A stretch of 64,000 nucleotides of DNA from Aricia agestis. Taxonomy: Eukaryota > Arthropoda > Insecta > Lepidoptera > Lycaenidae. The DNA is taken from assembly GCF_905147365.1 (NCBI RefSeq), contig NC_056409.1, positions 2,237,001-2,301,000 on the forward strand. The letters are read 5' to 3'. Under the pieces are notes generated by a model. That model ran no database searches. It was given only the letters and a program-made list of their open reading frames with translations, and had not been told where the DNA came from. This document shows positions 33,901 to 45,074 of this stretch, one piece after another. The stretch's first letter is position 1. Each line of letters starts with the position of its first letter. Made by a program: the position numbers and the translations under genes.

Positions 33901-35568
33901 AGAAAAAAAAAAGTGTTGCACTCGGGTGGAAAGGAGTGAAAACTGAAAAATATATTTTCGCTGCGGTAGAATAAGCACCTTATTCCTTCTGATACGCTGC
34001 GCCAGCACTCTATAGTCTATACCAGGGGTCACCGATTAGTTTCGCTCGCGGTCCATTTTCAGAATTGAAATGGCCTTCGCGGTCCACACAATTTGTAAAA
34101 AATATTTTTAAACAAATAACGGAAATTACAAAGGTATCAAACAATGAGAAAAGTGTCAATTTTAGTTGCTAATTATTATCTGTCTGAAGTTTGAAGTGAT
34201 GTTGGTGCAAGCTATTGACATTAAACGAAGTTCATTTTCGAAAATGCTTTGTCGGTGGTCCGCACGCAATGGGTCGGCGGTCCGGATGCGGACTGCGGTC
34301 CGCCATTTGACGACCCCTGGTCTATACTCGTTACTCTCTCTCCGTCTAACGAATTTTGAGGCATGTCGCAAGTTTATACAATTTATTATTACATAGTCTT
34401 ATCAGAGGCAGTAATACATTGACTGCAAACTTCTTCCGTGTTCGCCGTATCAAACAAGAAACTTACTAAAACTCCTCGATCCTGCCGTTCAAATTAGTAC
34501 GGTAGAAGTCATCACTGGTCAGTGTCATGTTGGCTGCAGGTAGGAACGCGTAAGTGTGCTTGAAGTACATGGGATCGGGGACAGGACCGTGGGTCACCCG
34601 GCACTGGGCATGGTCACCGAAGTATCGTCTGATACAGTCTATGTCGGAGGTGGAGCATGGTCGCACTATGCGGTTCTCTGAAAATATATTACTTGGGATT
34701 TGAGTAATAGCCACATATAGGAACTTCCAACAGACCGAGGTGGTATTCTATCAGGCCGAAGCCCACTACATTAATATCGGTTGTCGTATATACTGTCGTA
34801 CTAAAACGATAGCGCGATGAAGAATGGTCGCGACAGTTGTACCGCCATAGATTGTAAAGTGTGGAAACAACGGATTTTTGGAAACCGAAAGGAATTGATC
34901 GTCCTCTTAGATATATTTTAATTAAGAGCCTGACAGAATAAAATAAGAACAATAAGAAATAAATATGAGTGCGGCCGTCAGTTAAAAATATAATTATAAA
35001 GTAAGTATATGTTTTCTAAATAAATGCTAAAGAAGTGCGAATTAATTGGAATCGCACCGATAAACAAAAAGAAAAAAATTCAAAGCTAGTCAGGTTATAG
35101 TTGAAATCTTGGTATAAACGTTACTGAGAGTGGCTTCGCTTTTAGTCAAAATATAATTTTCTGCTCTATACCTAGGTGGTCTACGATATTTCTCTCAGCT
35201 TCCATTAATCTAGGAAACCGCAGACCATTAGTAAATGCCTAAGCCTAGGTATCAAGTCAGACTTGGCCGAGTTTACTCCCCGTCCTCTTGTCTGAAGTGA
35301 TTGACAATATACTTCCAAAATACCTTTCTAAGTCTTGTAAAAATATACGAAAAACAGCCCAAATTTTAATGTTATCTTAATTTAATAAGGCTTTGTAAAT
35401 ATGCCACTGAACTTTTATCGACTCATGTCAAAATTTGTTGAATTTTATGTCTCGTGGTTTGGGATATAATATTTTTCTATATTTTATCGCTTTACCTTTT
35501 TGTTTGGTCACAGACTGCTGGCAATTGCTGCCAATGAAGAATATTGCGAGACACAATAATATTTTCAT
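31000..35568 (-). CDS. fibrohexamerin (fibroin P25)-like secreted protein, gene A
   Basis: Five coding exons on the minus strand: 35496-35568, 34467-34677, 33730-33869, 32101-32229 and 31000-31139, all GT-AG, joining in frame to 230 codons. It begins with a signal peptide (KILLCLAIFFIGSNC, residues 2-16). The mature part has RPC at 30-32, then C39 and C50 (C-x6-C-x10-C), GPVPDP, an NGRIEEFYINKETDKL junction, HRRAKEP, MIIPNIRDL, LGPEAF and NICDFGIQI at the end (C224). N-x-S/T sites include NMT, NLT, NNS and NKT. Length (P25 about 220 residues) and this motif order fit the Fibroin_P25 family; distant JHBP/takeout relatives are the alternative but lack the HRRA-x-EP pattern. The family archetype binds fibroin chains during silk secretion. 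Most diverged of the four paralogues here, with a long intron 4 and MITEs in introns 2-4. Confidence 0.8.
31661..31985 (-). mobile_element. SINE-like repeat, family S, copy 3 (intron 4 of gene A)
   Basis: Reverse orientation: an A-rich tail next to ATGAAATAAGGGGGCAAACG, then GGAAAGCAACTTCCGTCGCC, GGCCGGCCCATTCGTG-type blocks and CATGGCTCTCCCACG at the other end. Confidence 0.8.
32439..32884. mobile_element. TTAA-flanked MITE (GAGGGCGACTAACCC), copy 1
   Basis: Ends GAGGGCGACTAACCC and GGGTTAGTCGCCCCC, flanked by TTAA at 32435-32438 and 32885-32888. The block AAATCAAACAGCGTCCTTCT ... CTTTCATATGCCAGGTGAAA recurs at 50303-50683 and 58225-58653. Lies in intron 3 of gene A. Confidence 0.85.
32889..33361. 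mobile_element. second TTAA-flanked MITE (GAGGATTCCACACCGCC)
   Basis: Ends GAGGATTCCACACCGCC and GCCGCTGTGGTATCCTC. TTAA at 32885-32888 is shared with the neighbouring element, and TTAA again at 33362-33365. Lies in intron 3 of gene A. Confidence 0.8.
33511..33724. mobile_element. MITE family 2 (TATAGGTCTACCAG), copy 1 at a splice donor
   Basis: ATAGGTCTACCAGGATCTGA at the left is mirrored by TCAGATTCTGGTAGACCTAT at the right. The right end touches the donor of intron 3 of gene A (GT at 33728-33729). Copies: 47491-47690 and 53449-54087. Confidence 0.85.
34023..34319. mobile_element. hAT MITE (CAGGGGTCACCGATTAG) in intron 2 of gene A
   Basis: Inverted ends CAGGGGTCACCG and CGACCCCTG with a perfect 8-bp duplication GTCTATAC at 34015-34022 and 34320-34327. 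Same family as 12778-14084. Confidence 0.9.
34690..35495. other. intron 1 of gene A
   Basis: AT-rich; 34790-34860 has degraded similarity (TGTCGTATATACTGTCG, CGATAGCGCGATGAAGAATG) to the foldback at 23776-24133. No other structure. Confidence 0.5.
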
Positions 35569-35610
35569 TGCTATAAACTTTTCGAGTAAGCCGGCAAATT
35601 ATATTACAGA

Positions 35611-35619
35611 CTTTATATA
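35611..35619 (-). promoter_or_regulatory. TATA box candidate of gene A
   Basis: TATATAAAG on the minus strand about 45 bases upstream of the ATG at 35568, leaving room for a short 5' UTR. Confidence 0.5.
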
Positions 35620-35649
35620 CCTACTATCTATACGTATTACGTAATACTC

Positions 35650-37167
35650 GCGTGAAGATAATAACGTGTTTAGTTAATAATATAGATGTAGAATTAAAAT
35701 TAATGAAGGTTTTATTCATTACTAATAATTTTTAATTAGAAACACTTAGCGTCTTGAAAGATTATCGCTTCTTCGTAATAGAACTGAAATAATTAAACTG
35801 TTATAAAGATTTGATAGATTTTATAGGTTGAAATCTATAAATAAAGATGATCATTACATTTTATATGAAATCTAATATAAAGGTTGCTTTTTCATAAGAA
35901 ATTTATCATTACAAGGTAAATTGCAATCTTCATATTTTAAAAGATAAATTTTACCACTTTTTTGGTAAAAAGTGCGAGTTTCTTACGCCGGTTCTTCTCG
36001 TCGGGTCAGTTCCGGTGGTAGGCCAACACATGTTTTATTTTATTTATTTATTTCATTAATTGAAAGGTATTCTGTGTATCCTAAGATAGAATACCGCAAA
36101 TTTTGCTGGTACAAGGAAATCATACCTACTAGAATATAATATAAATTTATGATAGTTCCGTAAGACGAGGATGACGATAGTCGGTCGTATTGTGAGAAGA
36201 TGAACCTCCTAATTATTCACTCCACACTGAGTGGAAATCACAGCGGCATTAGTTTCGACAGAGCTTACGTAATTTAGTGGGATTATATTAGTTTTGACTG
36301 CAGCATCATTAGTCACAGTAATGTATTAATAATCAAGACAAACCAAGATTGTAAAAGTGTAATTCAAGTAAGAACTTAATATATTTTTATTCCGTACTAG
36401 ATGACCTGGTGAAGTTCGTATCACTTTCATCCCAATATTTAAAACCTTCCCTGAACTTCCACCAATATTTGAAGACTAAAATCTGTCAAATCAATTTAGC
36501 CGTTCTCGAGTTTTTCGCGAGTTTTTAAATTTTATTTTTATTCATATAGATTAACAACTTATCTTTTTTTTCTAGGTCACACTACCAGTCTGAAGTTCTG
36601 TCGACCAATGGAGTAACTATTTGGGAAGGTAAGTTTTAATATAAGAAGTCTTACGTATTTTAGATTTTTTGCAGTTAAACACTTAATACAACTTTTCCTT
36701 TGAAATAAAAATCTCACAATTTCCTGCTCAATATTTTCACTAGCTGAATCGTATTTCATTTCGGAAATTCGGCTATAAAAAAGGTTTACCGACCATTTCA
36801 TATCGACTTTTACAAGCCCTTCAGGGAACTACTCGCACTCGTCCCTTTAGGGGCTAATAATACCCTTTTTAATTTATTTTAAGGACCTTTATAGTTAGAA
36901 TTAATATAAATACATTCTGAACCAGAATAGTTTCAGAAATACCTATATCCTTGTTAATAAATGACGAAACCAAATATTTTAAACTGACAGAGCTATAACT
37001 TTTACAAAATTAATTAAATACTTAATATCGGTTTCACATTGTTCGCTTATTAAAACGCGAAAATATTTTGATACCGAACTGTGATACACATGATGATCAC
37101 TAATAAGTTAACTACAACATGATGTTAAATAAAACAACGTAGAAAATATATCTTTTAATCCGCCATC
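35650..37167. other. spacer between genes A and B
   Basis: AT-rich. 35945-36030 (TTTTTTGGTAAAAAGTGCGA, TTCTTACGCCGGTTCTTCTC) is a solo 3' end of the same LINE family as 19366-20450. No open frame with family similarity. Confidence 0.6.
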
Positions 37168-39607
37168 TTATAGGACATTGAGGCCGAAGTCACAGAGAGT
37201 TTTCTGTATGAAGGTGATTATGATGAAGCTGCCTTCTGTGAGGTAGGCCTCCCTGACTCCGATGGGTAGGCTGGGGTAGAACTCCGCCGCAGCCCGCCTT
37301 ACAGTGGGATCTAGGATACATTTTGAAATTGGTCAAAATCAAAATATAAACCTCATGAATAACAAGCTGTAAATATAATATTGTTTAAAATATAAATGTT
37401 ATTTTGCAGAAAGTTGATAAAATTTGATTCACATTAAGAACTCCATTTATTGAAGTGGTAATGAACAAAAACTTACTAACTTCTAATTAATTTAAGACAA
37501 ATTTCAATTTCATTGAAACTAATTATACCTTTTCATGGGTAATTTGAGCCTAAGCACAGTTAAGTGAATCGATATTTAATATTTTAAATAACACCTAATT
37601 GTTGTATAAATACACGCAAGTGGTTAATTGTTTTCATTTCAAATTTAATTGGTCATGGTTTGTGCACATAGAAGGTATTTATTAAAAAAATATAATTCGT
37701 TCCAGATCAATGTTATTATAGGAAGGTAACTAAACTCTGCAAGAAATATCCTTGCTATTGATTTCTATCTGTACGCGATGTTACTCTTTTAATCAGTTTA
37801 TTACCAAACTACACAATGGTATCTCATAAAAAGCCATTAACGACAATATGATATTTCATATCACAGGATAAGTAACTTTTATATTATTTGCTCCCTGTCA
37901 TTGATGGACCATCAGGAAATTGATTCATGGTCAAATGGGACACCTTTGTAATTTTGCCGAGATATGTCAAGCGTGAAAAATCCCGGCATGATGGTATCAT
38001 CGGTCAGTGCTTCTCGCATTGACTTGACATAACCCGACGAAACAAACTTGGGTCTGCCATCAACCACTGAATCAATTTCTATGATGGTACAAATTACCAT
38101 AACAGTACTTACCTGGGCTATTGAAAGCGTTCGGCCCAATAGTTATCCTGGGTGCTCCGTCGTCTACGTACGAGAAGGTCTCCGCCTGCTCCAGTTTCAG
38201 ACTCTTTAAATCCGGGATCACAATTGTAATTGTCATAGATTCTGAAAACATTATCAAAATATGCTAAAATACGCAACACCTATTTTATATGAGTCACATA
38301 GAAAAGCAATAAAATTGAATACCAAAATACTGTAGATAAGTATCTAATGGTGCCAACTTATTTGGGTTACTTTGTGTGAAATTTTAAATTCCAGTATGGT
38401 CGAAACAGTTAATCGCCGCCGTAAATAAGACACCTCATTTAAGTAAGTACTTATTTAAAAATATAACTGCCCAGTGAAGTATTTGAAGGGATATCGGTCA
38501 GATATGTTTTGGCTTGGTCTCCTAATGAACTTTCACAAATACCTCTTAACGATGAAGTCCATAATGCCATACTCACTGTAGAGGACCTTGAGGAAGTCGA
38601 CGGTGGTGATGGGCTCGCGCGCGCGGCGGTACACTGTGAAATGAGTGCGGTCGGACGCCGTGTACAGGTTACGGAATTCCACCGCCAGCACTAGCTTATC
38701 TGACTCGCGGTTGATGCTAGTCATGTAACAAGATAGAATTGGTAAACTATTTGGAAATAAATAATGAGTAAAAGACGTTTACAAAGTTTTGGAGAAAATG
38801 AGTGAAGACATACAAAGTGAATTTCAAGGAGTTAATAAAGCATTCGATAATATTAATTAGTAGATAGCTTTATCAGGAAGTGGTGAAACAGGCCCTTAGA
38901 AACGTTACTCTGATATTAGATTTAGAAGCTCTTGTAGTTACTTACTACTCTACTACTAAATTTATAATTTTATGGTCACTTACGAAAATTCCTGGACTCT
39001 GCCATTCAATCCCTTATACTCCACATCATCCAGGGTCAGAGTACTATTGATGTTGGGCAGCAGAGCCCTAGTCTGTGCCCTGTAGTAGGGCTCCGGTACG
39101 CTCCCATGCACCGGCTTGCATTTCGCGTGTTTCGCCAGAAATTGGCGGATGCAATTCATCTCGAATACCTCACATGGTCGTTCTACGTTTCTTCCTGAAT
39201 AATTATATTATATTGTATTAGGCGCATCAGCGTCTTGGTTTCATTTAACTCTGGGTTAAAAAAGGCATAATATTTTAAAAACATGGGCGAACTTTCATTT
39301 TAATTGGAACAAGTAAACCTCGGTGTTTGTAAAATTAATGCTTATTAGTGTTAGTTCAGCAATCATTATAAAGTTTAAATATTTTGGTTTTTCACATGAA
39401 TCTCGGACTTCAACATTTTCTTATTTTTAGTGTCTACATTTCAGTTTCTTTACAAAGACTTCTATTTAATAGAATTCTTTGTTTCTTTAATATCCAATTG
39501 TAATAAATTAGGCTTTGAAGCATACCTGAATTATATTGATTGTTATAATTCTGGGCGAGTGAGGCCACTGCAAAGCTAATAAGCAATAATACTTTTAACA
39601 CGGCCAT
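37168..39607 (-). CDS. fibrohexamerin (fibroin P25)-like secreted protein, gene B
   Basis: Exons 39526-39607, 38984-39194, 38577-38716, 38113-38241 and 37168-37310 (TAA 37168-37170) join to 234 codons with the same phases as gene A. The signal peptide AVLKVLLLISFAVASLAQ (residues 2-19) is followed by an Asn/Tyr-rich linker (NYNNQYNSG). Conserved pieces: ERPC (C35), C42, C53, VHGSVPEP, LPNINSTLTLDD, GLNGRVQEF, INRESDKLVLAVEF, YRRAREP, IVIPDLKSLKLEQAETFSYV, IGPNAF, and the C-terminus LCDFGLNVL (C227). One N-glycosylation site (NST) lies in the conserved LP-x-x-N-x-T position. It differs from the others in YRRA for HRRA and in a basic RPTVRRAA-like exon 5 start (DPTVRRAAAEF). Exon 3 is GC-rich relative to its surroundings. 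A Harbinger MITE end sits in intron 2. Confidence 0.82.
38868..38898. mobile_element. solo end of the Harbinger-type MITE in intron 2 of gene B
   Basis: TTTATCAGGAAGTGGTGAAA then CAGGCCC matches the right end of 22198-22328 and 28321-28462; the left half is absent. Confidence 0.65.
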
Positions 39608-39646
39608 CTTTGAGCAAAGTGTATACTGCACTCAATATAATTACTC

Positions 39647-39653
39647 ATTTATA
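39647..39653 (-). promoter_or_regulatory. TATA box candidate of gene B
   Basis: TATAAAT on the minus strand about 40 bases upstream of the ATG at 39607. GTGCAGTATA about 23 bases downstream of it could be the initiator. Confidence 0.55.
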
Positions 39654-39969
39654 CTTCGTACGCACGTCCATCGTGCTTCTTGTAATTAGTATTGAATTAA
39701 GAATGTTTATGATTAACTGGTTCTACAGGGTGTATTTAGTTGTATTTTTTATTTACAAAGTTCAAGTCATTATTTTAATTATTGTTTCTGTAATAAACAA
39801 AAATTAAGTTTTATCATTTTTTGTGAAAATAAAAATACACAAGTACACAACATCCAAGTAAACAAAAGCTACATACATAGTAGATTAAGTGTAAGCTACT
39901 AAGCATAATATTATTGTAATCTCAATCCTAGCTTAGAAATTAAAATAATATAAATCCATATTATGAATA

Positions 39970-40510
39970 CATTTCCTTTAAAGACCAGACAGAGAAAGAA
40001 ACAAATAGACGAATAGCAATTGCTTGGAAAAAGTTCTGGAGTTAAAGAAATCATGAAAAATAGAGAGGTGAGCATAGATGTTAAAAGTAAACTTTTCAAT
40101 TACGGCTGTCAAACTTGGTTCTTACGGAGAAAAGATTAAGACAAGATATATATAAGCGATCCATCAACACAAAATGGCATGCTTGGCATAAAGATATCAG
40201 ACAAAATCAGAAATGAAACTATAAGGAAAAAACCAAGGTCTCAAACGTACTACAGAAAATTAGAATACTTTAAATGGAAATGATCAGGACATATATATGA
40301 TAAGAATGGACAATGGGAAATGGACTAGTAAAATAACAGAATGGCAACCGAGGGACAGACAGAGAAAGAGAGGGAAACCTAGGAAAAGATGAGTGGATAT
40401 ATTCAAGGAAAAAAGTGGATTAGATTGGGGAAGGAAGACGAGAGACAGAGATACCTGGAGAAGACTGGGGGAGGCCTACGCCAAAGAGGCGACTCCCACA
40501 TCTTAGCTTT
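39970..40510 (+). pseudogene. RTE-type non-LTR retrotransposon, degraded C-terminal part
   Basis: Frames broken by stops and shifts spell pieces typical of the C-terminus of RTE-like endonuclease/reverse transcriptases: RIAIAWKKFWSLK, then YGCQTW, KIRNETIRKK, KLEYFKWKWSGHI, RKRWVDIFKEKSGLDW and DTWRRLGEAYAKE (about 40060-40490). It is followed by AT-rich sequence. Sits between genes B and C and is not functional. Confidence 0.75.
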
Positions 40511-41622
40511 AAGAAAAATAATAATAGGATATTGTAGAAATAATAATACTAAAATAATCAATAATTTAAAAATGTTATATTTTAAAATTAATAATTTAAT
40601 AATATGTTTAAAATAATTGAACTATCAGTAACGATTAAAGTTTTACTAATGTGTAATATCAATATAATAATATTAAGAAACATAATTAATGTAGCAATAT
40701 TCTACATGTATAGTGGTAGAATAAAGGCTATTTTTGTTTTATTTATTTTATTATGAATACATAATATGTATACAGCCTGACGGTTATCTCTTCAAGAATA
40801 TACTACTGAACCGATTTGGATAAAATTTGTTGCAGAAGTTTTGAATCAGAAAAGACAAGACAAGGAGAGGAGAGTGATTATTAGTGGTCTAAATAGCGAA
40901 TCAACTAATAAATGACAGTAATGTAATGTTGAAGTTTAATAGAATTAGAAAAAAAATGAGGCGGGGATTTTTTTATAGTAATAAACATTACATTGAAATT
41001 AACGTAATCAAACAATTAAAATGTTAAAATTTTGATATTATTTCTGAAGTTTAAATTGGTTTTATTATGAGTTTTGCTAAAACAATAATATAATAATATA
41101 AAAAACAAAAACAAGTTTTAAAGTTTCAACATTAATTGTTATATTTTGTTTGTAATCAGTAATCAATTAATTTATTGTGATAGATTTTAAAACAATGCAC
41201 AATGTGGCGACTCACGGGTCTTTGATCTTAGTTCTAACTCATTCTACGTTATTTATAAAATTCATTTATTACACCTATAGTTATATACCTATAGTTTTTT
41301 TTTACTTTATAATTTAAATCCTTAAATATAATAATTGTAATATTATGTGTACTTTTAATTATTCAATTGTATTATTTGTGATTAGCAACACACGTTTCAA
41401 AAGACCTCTGCGGAACTCTCGGTTCAGATTGTTTTAATAACAATCAATCAATTAACAACAATGTGTTATATTCTTCATCATCTAAATCGTTTCAGAAAAT
41501 GTTCATTATTTATACTTATTATTAACACTTTAAGGATTATAGAGGTAACAGAAGAAAAATAATGTTTTGTGGTTATAAAACATATTTTATTCCTCAATTC
41601 TTTTATTACTTTTAATAATGTT
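40511..41622. other. AT-rich spacer between the RTE remnant and gene C
   Basis: Very AT-rich with long A/T runs. AATAAA for gene C lies on the minus strand at 41586-41591. No gene. Confidence 0.55.
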
Positions 41623-44159
41623 TCAAGGAATGTAGACGCCAAAATCACAGATATTGTACTGGATGTAGGAGGCGACATAGAAGGGGGAGTCGTTGAGCAC
41701 GATTTCGCGAACTGTTATTTGGTAATTCGCCATCATCTCTGCCATGGCTCGTTGTACCTCGGGGTCTGAAAATAAGGTCATTCAACTATAGTCCATCTAC
41801 AGGGTGTAACAAAACTAAGTGATAATACTTTAGAGTGTGTATGAGTCTCTTATAAAGGGTTCACTGTGAAAGTAGCAGCGCTGGAAGAGCATTTTTTTCC
41901 ATTTATATGGGCATGCGCCCGAGCATATCTATTTCCGATACAAAAGTAAAAAAGTACAATTTTAGCGCTGCTACTTTCACAGCGTACACTATATAAGGGA
42001 CACATACACACCTAAAAGTATTATCACTTATTTTTGTTACACTCTGTATACAAAGCTGTTAATCGTGCTGAATTGTCATGTCTGCCCAACATACTGACTT
42101 CCTAAACCAAAAAGACTTTAAAATTGGTAGAGACAAGTAAGAGCAATACGTTTGAATGGAGTATGTTACAAGTAAAGTTTTAATATGATTTCGTAGCAAA
42201 TCACAAACATTATGGAAAGCTAGCCGCTTTCTATAAAGTTTGTCATCACCTATGAGAACTTCCACATTAGAGGTGTGACACGTATGAAGTGCGTAGCGTT
42301 CTCTCACCTCCATTCGCGGCAAGGTTTGGGCCCAGTACCAGCTTGAAGTTGCTGACAAACGCGAACACTTCTGATTTCTCTAGCTGAAGATTCTTCAGGT
42401 TTGGTATGATTATCGTCATAGAGAGAGAATCTGAAAAGTAAACTTTGCTATTACCTAATAACAAAGGCAAAGTAACACAATATGACTGTATCGTTGAAGG
42501 TAAAATTTATTGCAATATACGTTTATTGAAAAAGATTCTATCATTTGGTTATTTTAATTATACTCTAATATTTAAAGGAAAAGCTTCAAAATTCTGGAAA
42601 GGCTTTCTGGTGCAAGACAGAATTTACCCGTCCACCAATCAACAATTTACTGGCTAGTAAGATGGGCGTAATATTTTGTTGACAAACGATTAAAAATGTT
42701 ATCCATTGACCATAGTTGTATTACCATATTGGATGCTGCCATAATCTCTAACCACGATGGGCTCCTGCGCCCGGCGGTGCAGCCTCAGGTACACATAGTC
42801 CGAGGTGGCATTGAGGTTAGTAAACTCGACCGCCAGCACTAGCTTATCGGTTACCCTGTTAATGCTGGAATAGGTGAAACTCATTTAACCCTAGAAGCCT
42901 AATCTACGTCTGCGAGACGTACACGAAACCGTGTGTTAAGGCTTTGTGAGTCCCTCTAATAGATTAGGCTCTTAGGGTTAAATAAGGTATAATAAAAAAT
43001 AACGAACGAGATAATATTGTCGTTATAGAAAAGAAATTAAAATTAGATACCAAGAACGATTATACACGTCCTGAATAAATTCTCCTTGTATTGTATTCTA
43101 GTCATATACGTACATAGGGTTCCCCAATTTCAAACCAGTTGAAAGTATCATTCTACTAGACTATCAGATTTGTGTTATCAAAAATTACACAATGAATGTT
43201 CATAGTTTCCAACTTGAAGTTCAGTGGACATTCGTTTGGACCATAAAGTTAATACACCTAGCGGAATAGAGCAACAATCTCGAGCTGTCAAACGAAACCG
43301 AAATTGGCTTTATCTGTGTGTAAAAATATGTGTACGTATACACTTACACAAGCATGATTGAACATGATTTCTATGAGATTAAATTGTCAACTTGCGGCAC
43401 GTGCCGACTGGACGTCAAAAAAAGAGTGCTGCTGTCATGTATCACACGTCTCTTTTTACCACGAAGTGTTACTGATAGTGACATCTCTCTTGCTCAGGCC
43501 TTTGTTTCTCTATTCCGCTAGGTATATTAACTTTATGGTTTGGACTTTGGGATGACTTACTAAAATTCTTCAATTCTGCCATTCAGCCCCCTAATGTTGA
43601 TGGAGTTGGGGATGAAGGTGATGTTGACATGGGGAACATAGCTGGTGCTCTTGTCTCGGTAGAGGGGATCCGGCACGGGGCCATCCACGGGCTTGCACTT
43701 GGAGTGTTGCGCGAAGAACTTGCGGATACAGAACTTGTCGAAAATCTCACAGGGCCGCTCTATGTGCTCGTCAGTTGGATCTGAAATGTAACTTGTGGTA
43801 AAATCAACAATTTCTGTCCTATTATCTACAGCTTATGCATAGTGGAAGGCAGAAAAATAATGATTGTCAAACTCAAAGTAAAAAAAATGTAATAGAACTC
43901 TGCGCTTGAACAAACTCTCCTATGAAAGTTTTTTTGAGTGTGACGAATTCAGTTGATTTTACTTCACCTTAACATATATTCCACTTATTTGATCGCGATT
44001 TATATAAAAACATAAACGTTAATAAAATAAACAATAGATAATACAATAATCATTCTTTTTCCACGTACCCGTTCCGATTTCATTTAACTTATTTAGTGCA
44101 TCTTGTCCATAGCAGAGGAGTAGAATATTGAAATACAAAAATAATTTGAACGCGAGCAT
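41623..44159 (-). CDS. fibrohexamerin (fibroin P25)-like secreted protein, gene C
   Basis: Exons 44069-44159, 43561-43780, 42725-42864, 42308-42430 and 41623-41765 (TGA 41623-41625) join to 238 codons. Signal peptide LAFKLFLYFNILLLCYGQ (residues 2-19), then DPTDEHIERPC (C41), C48, C59, VDGPVPDPLYRDK, NGRIEEF, INRVTDKLVLAVEFTNL, HRRAQEP, IIIPNLKNLQLEKSEVFAF, LGPNLAA, VREIVLNDSPFY, and the end NICDFGVYIP (C231). N-x-T sites NIT and NAT. Closest to gene D: near-identical signal peptide and the same 220-nt exon 2 (211 in A and B), so C and D are a recent duplicate pair. Exon 4 is two codons shorter than in the other three. MITEs sit near the acceptor of intron 4 and the donor of intron 2. Secreted protein of the P25 family by similarity; partner unknown. 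Confidence 0.83.
41798..42050. mobile_element. MITE (TACAGGGTGTAACAAAAC ends) in intron 4 of gene C
   Basis: TACAGGGTGTAACAAAACTA at the left mirrors the right end ending GTTACACTCTGTA. GCAGCGCT / AGCGCTGC and CTACTTTCACAG blocks pair inside. TA flanks fit a Tc1/mariner-type duplication. Begins 32 bp from the exon 5 border. Confidence 0.8.
43241..43538. mobile_element. MITE (CCATAAAGTTAATA ends) in intron 2 of gene C
   Basis: CCATAAAGTTAATACACCTA then GCGGAATAGAG at the left pairs with CTCTATTCCGCTAGG...AACTTTATGG at the right; it ends about 22 bp from the exon 2 donor border at 43561. Confidence 0.75.
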
Positions 44160-45074
44160 CGTGCGAAACGGTCCGTACTTTAAGTGATTTACAACGAAAC
44201 TGTAGTTATAAAATATGAAGTTTATATGAAGTTATTAGCAATAATTAATCGATTTTCATTACTTAATAGTTTTACCCCAAATACAAAATGTTTAATAACG
44301 GTGATTTAGCCACTATAGAGAGTGAATTTTGACCGGCAAAAAAATACTTGTCTATAACCTACGGCAGTAGCGATTACAGAACTAATCTATTTTATAAAAT
44401 GCTGTAGTTTTTTTTATTTGACACTATTCTTATCATTTTTAGTGAGTATTAATAATAATAATTGTTAGATTGATATATTTTTTATTTCTATTTGCAAATA
44501 ATTTTAGCATTAAAATATAACCTAAACATGTTTATTTTTAATTAATAAAGTCTGTATATTTTATGCATAGATTAAGCGGTATCATTATAAAAATGGTACA
44601 CTGAACAATAATTAAAGAGGACCTGACAATCTGCCTGAAAGTATGTCATATTATGTTCTAATTTTATTAATTTATTTTCAGAATAATTACAGAATTCATG
44701 CTACATCCTAGCAAACAAAATTTGCGGACAGAAATATTTTTATATTGTTAATAATTCTTATTTAAACAACTAATAATTATATGTTCTAATATACAAGACA
44801 CTTATTATAGGATTTTTATTAATATATATTGAAATCTTTACAGTGCTATCTCTTTTTTGGACTTTTATTGTTTATAGTATTTAAAAATATAATAAGTACT
44901 AAAAATAATAAAAGTCCAAACAAGAGATAGCACTGTAAATAACTAATACTGAAACTATGGTCTGTGAGGACAGTATAACTATATGTACATACAATATTTT
45001 GTAGATATTTACGGGTATACACAATAAAAGTCTATTGAGACTTATTCATTTATTTTATTATTAACTCTTCTTTA
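44160..45074. other. spacer between genes C and D
   Basis: TATAAAC on the minus strand at 44220-44226 is a possible TATA box for gene C. A small MITE lies at 44841-44935. AATAAA for gene D is on the minus strand at 45049-45054. The remainder is AT-rich. Confidence 0.55.
44841..44935. mobile_element. short snapback MITE (CAGTGCTATCTCT ends), TA-flanked
   Basis: CAGTGCTATCTCTT at the left is mirrored by AAGAGATAGCACTG at the right, with GGACTTTTATT paired inside; flanked by TA at 44839-44840 and 44936-44937. Confidence 0.8.

Noticed and set aside
39911..40616. Short frames between genes B and C as a fifth paralogue
   Set aside because: They have no P25 motif; the plus strand instead spells RTE C-terminal pieces.
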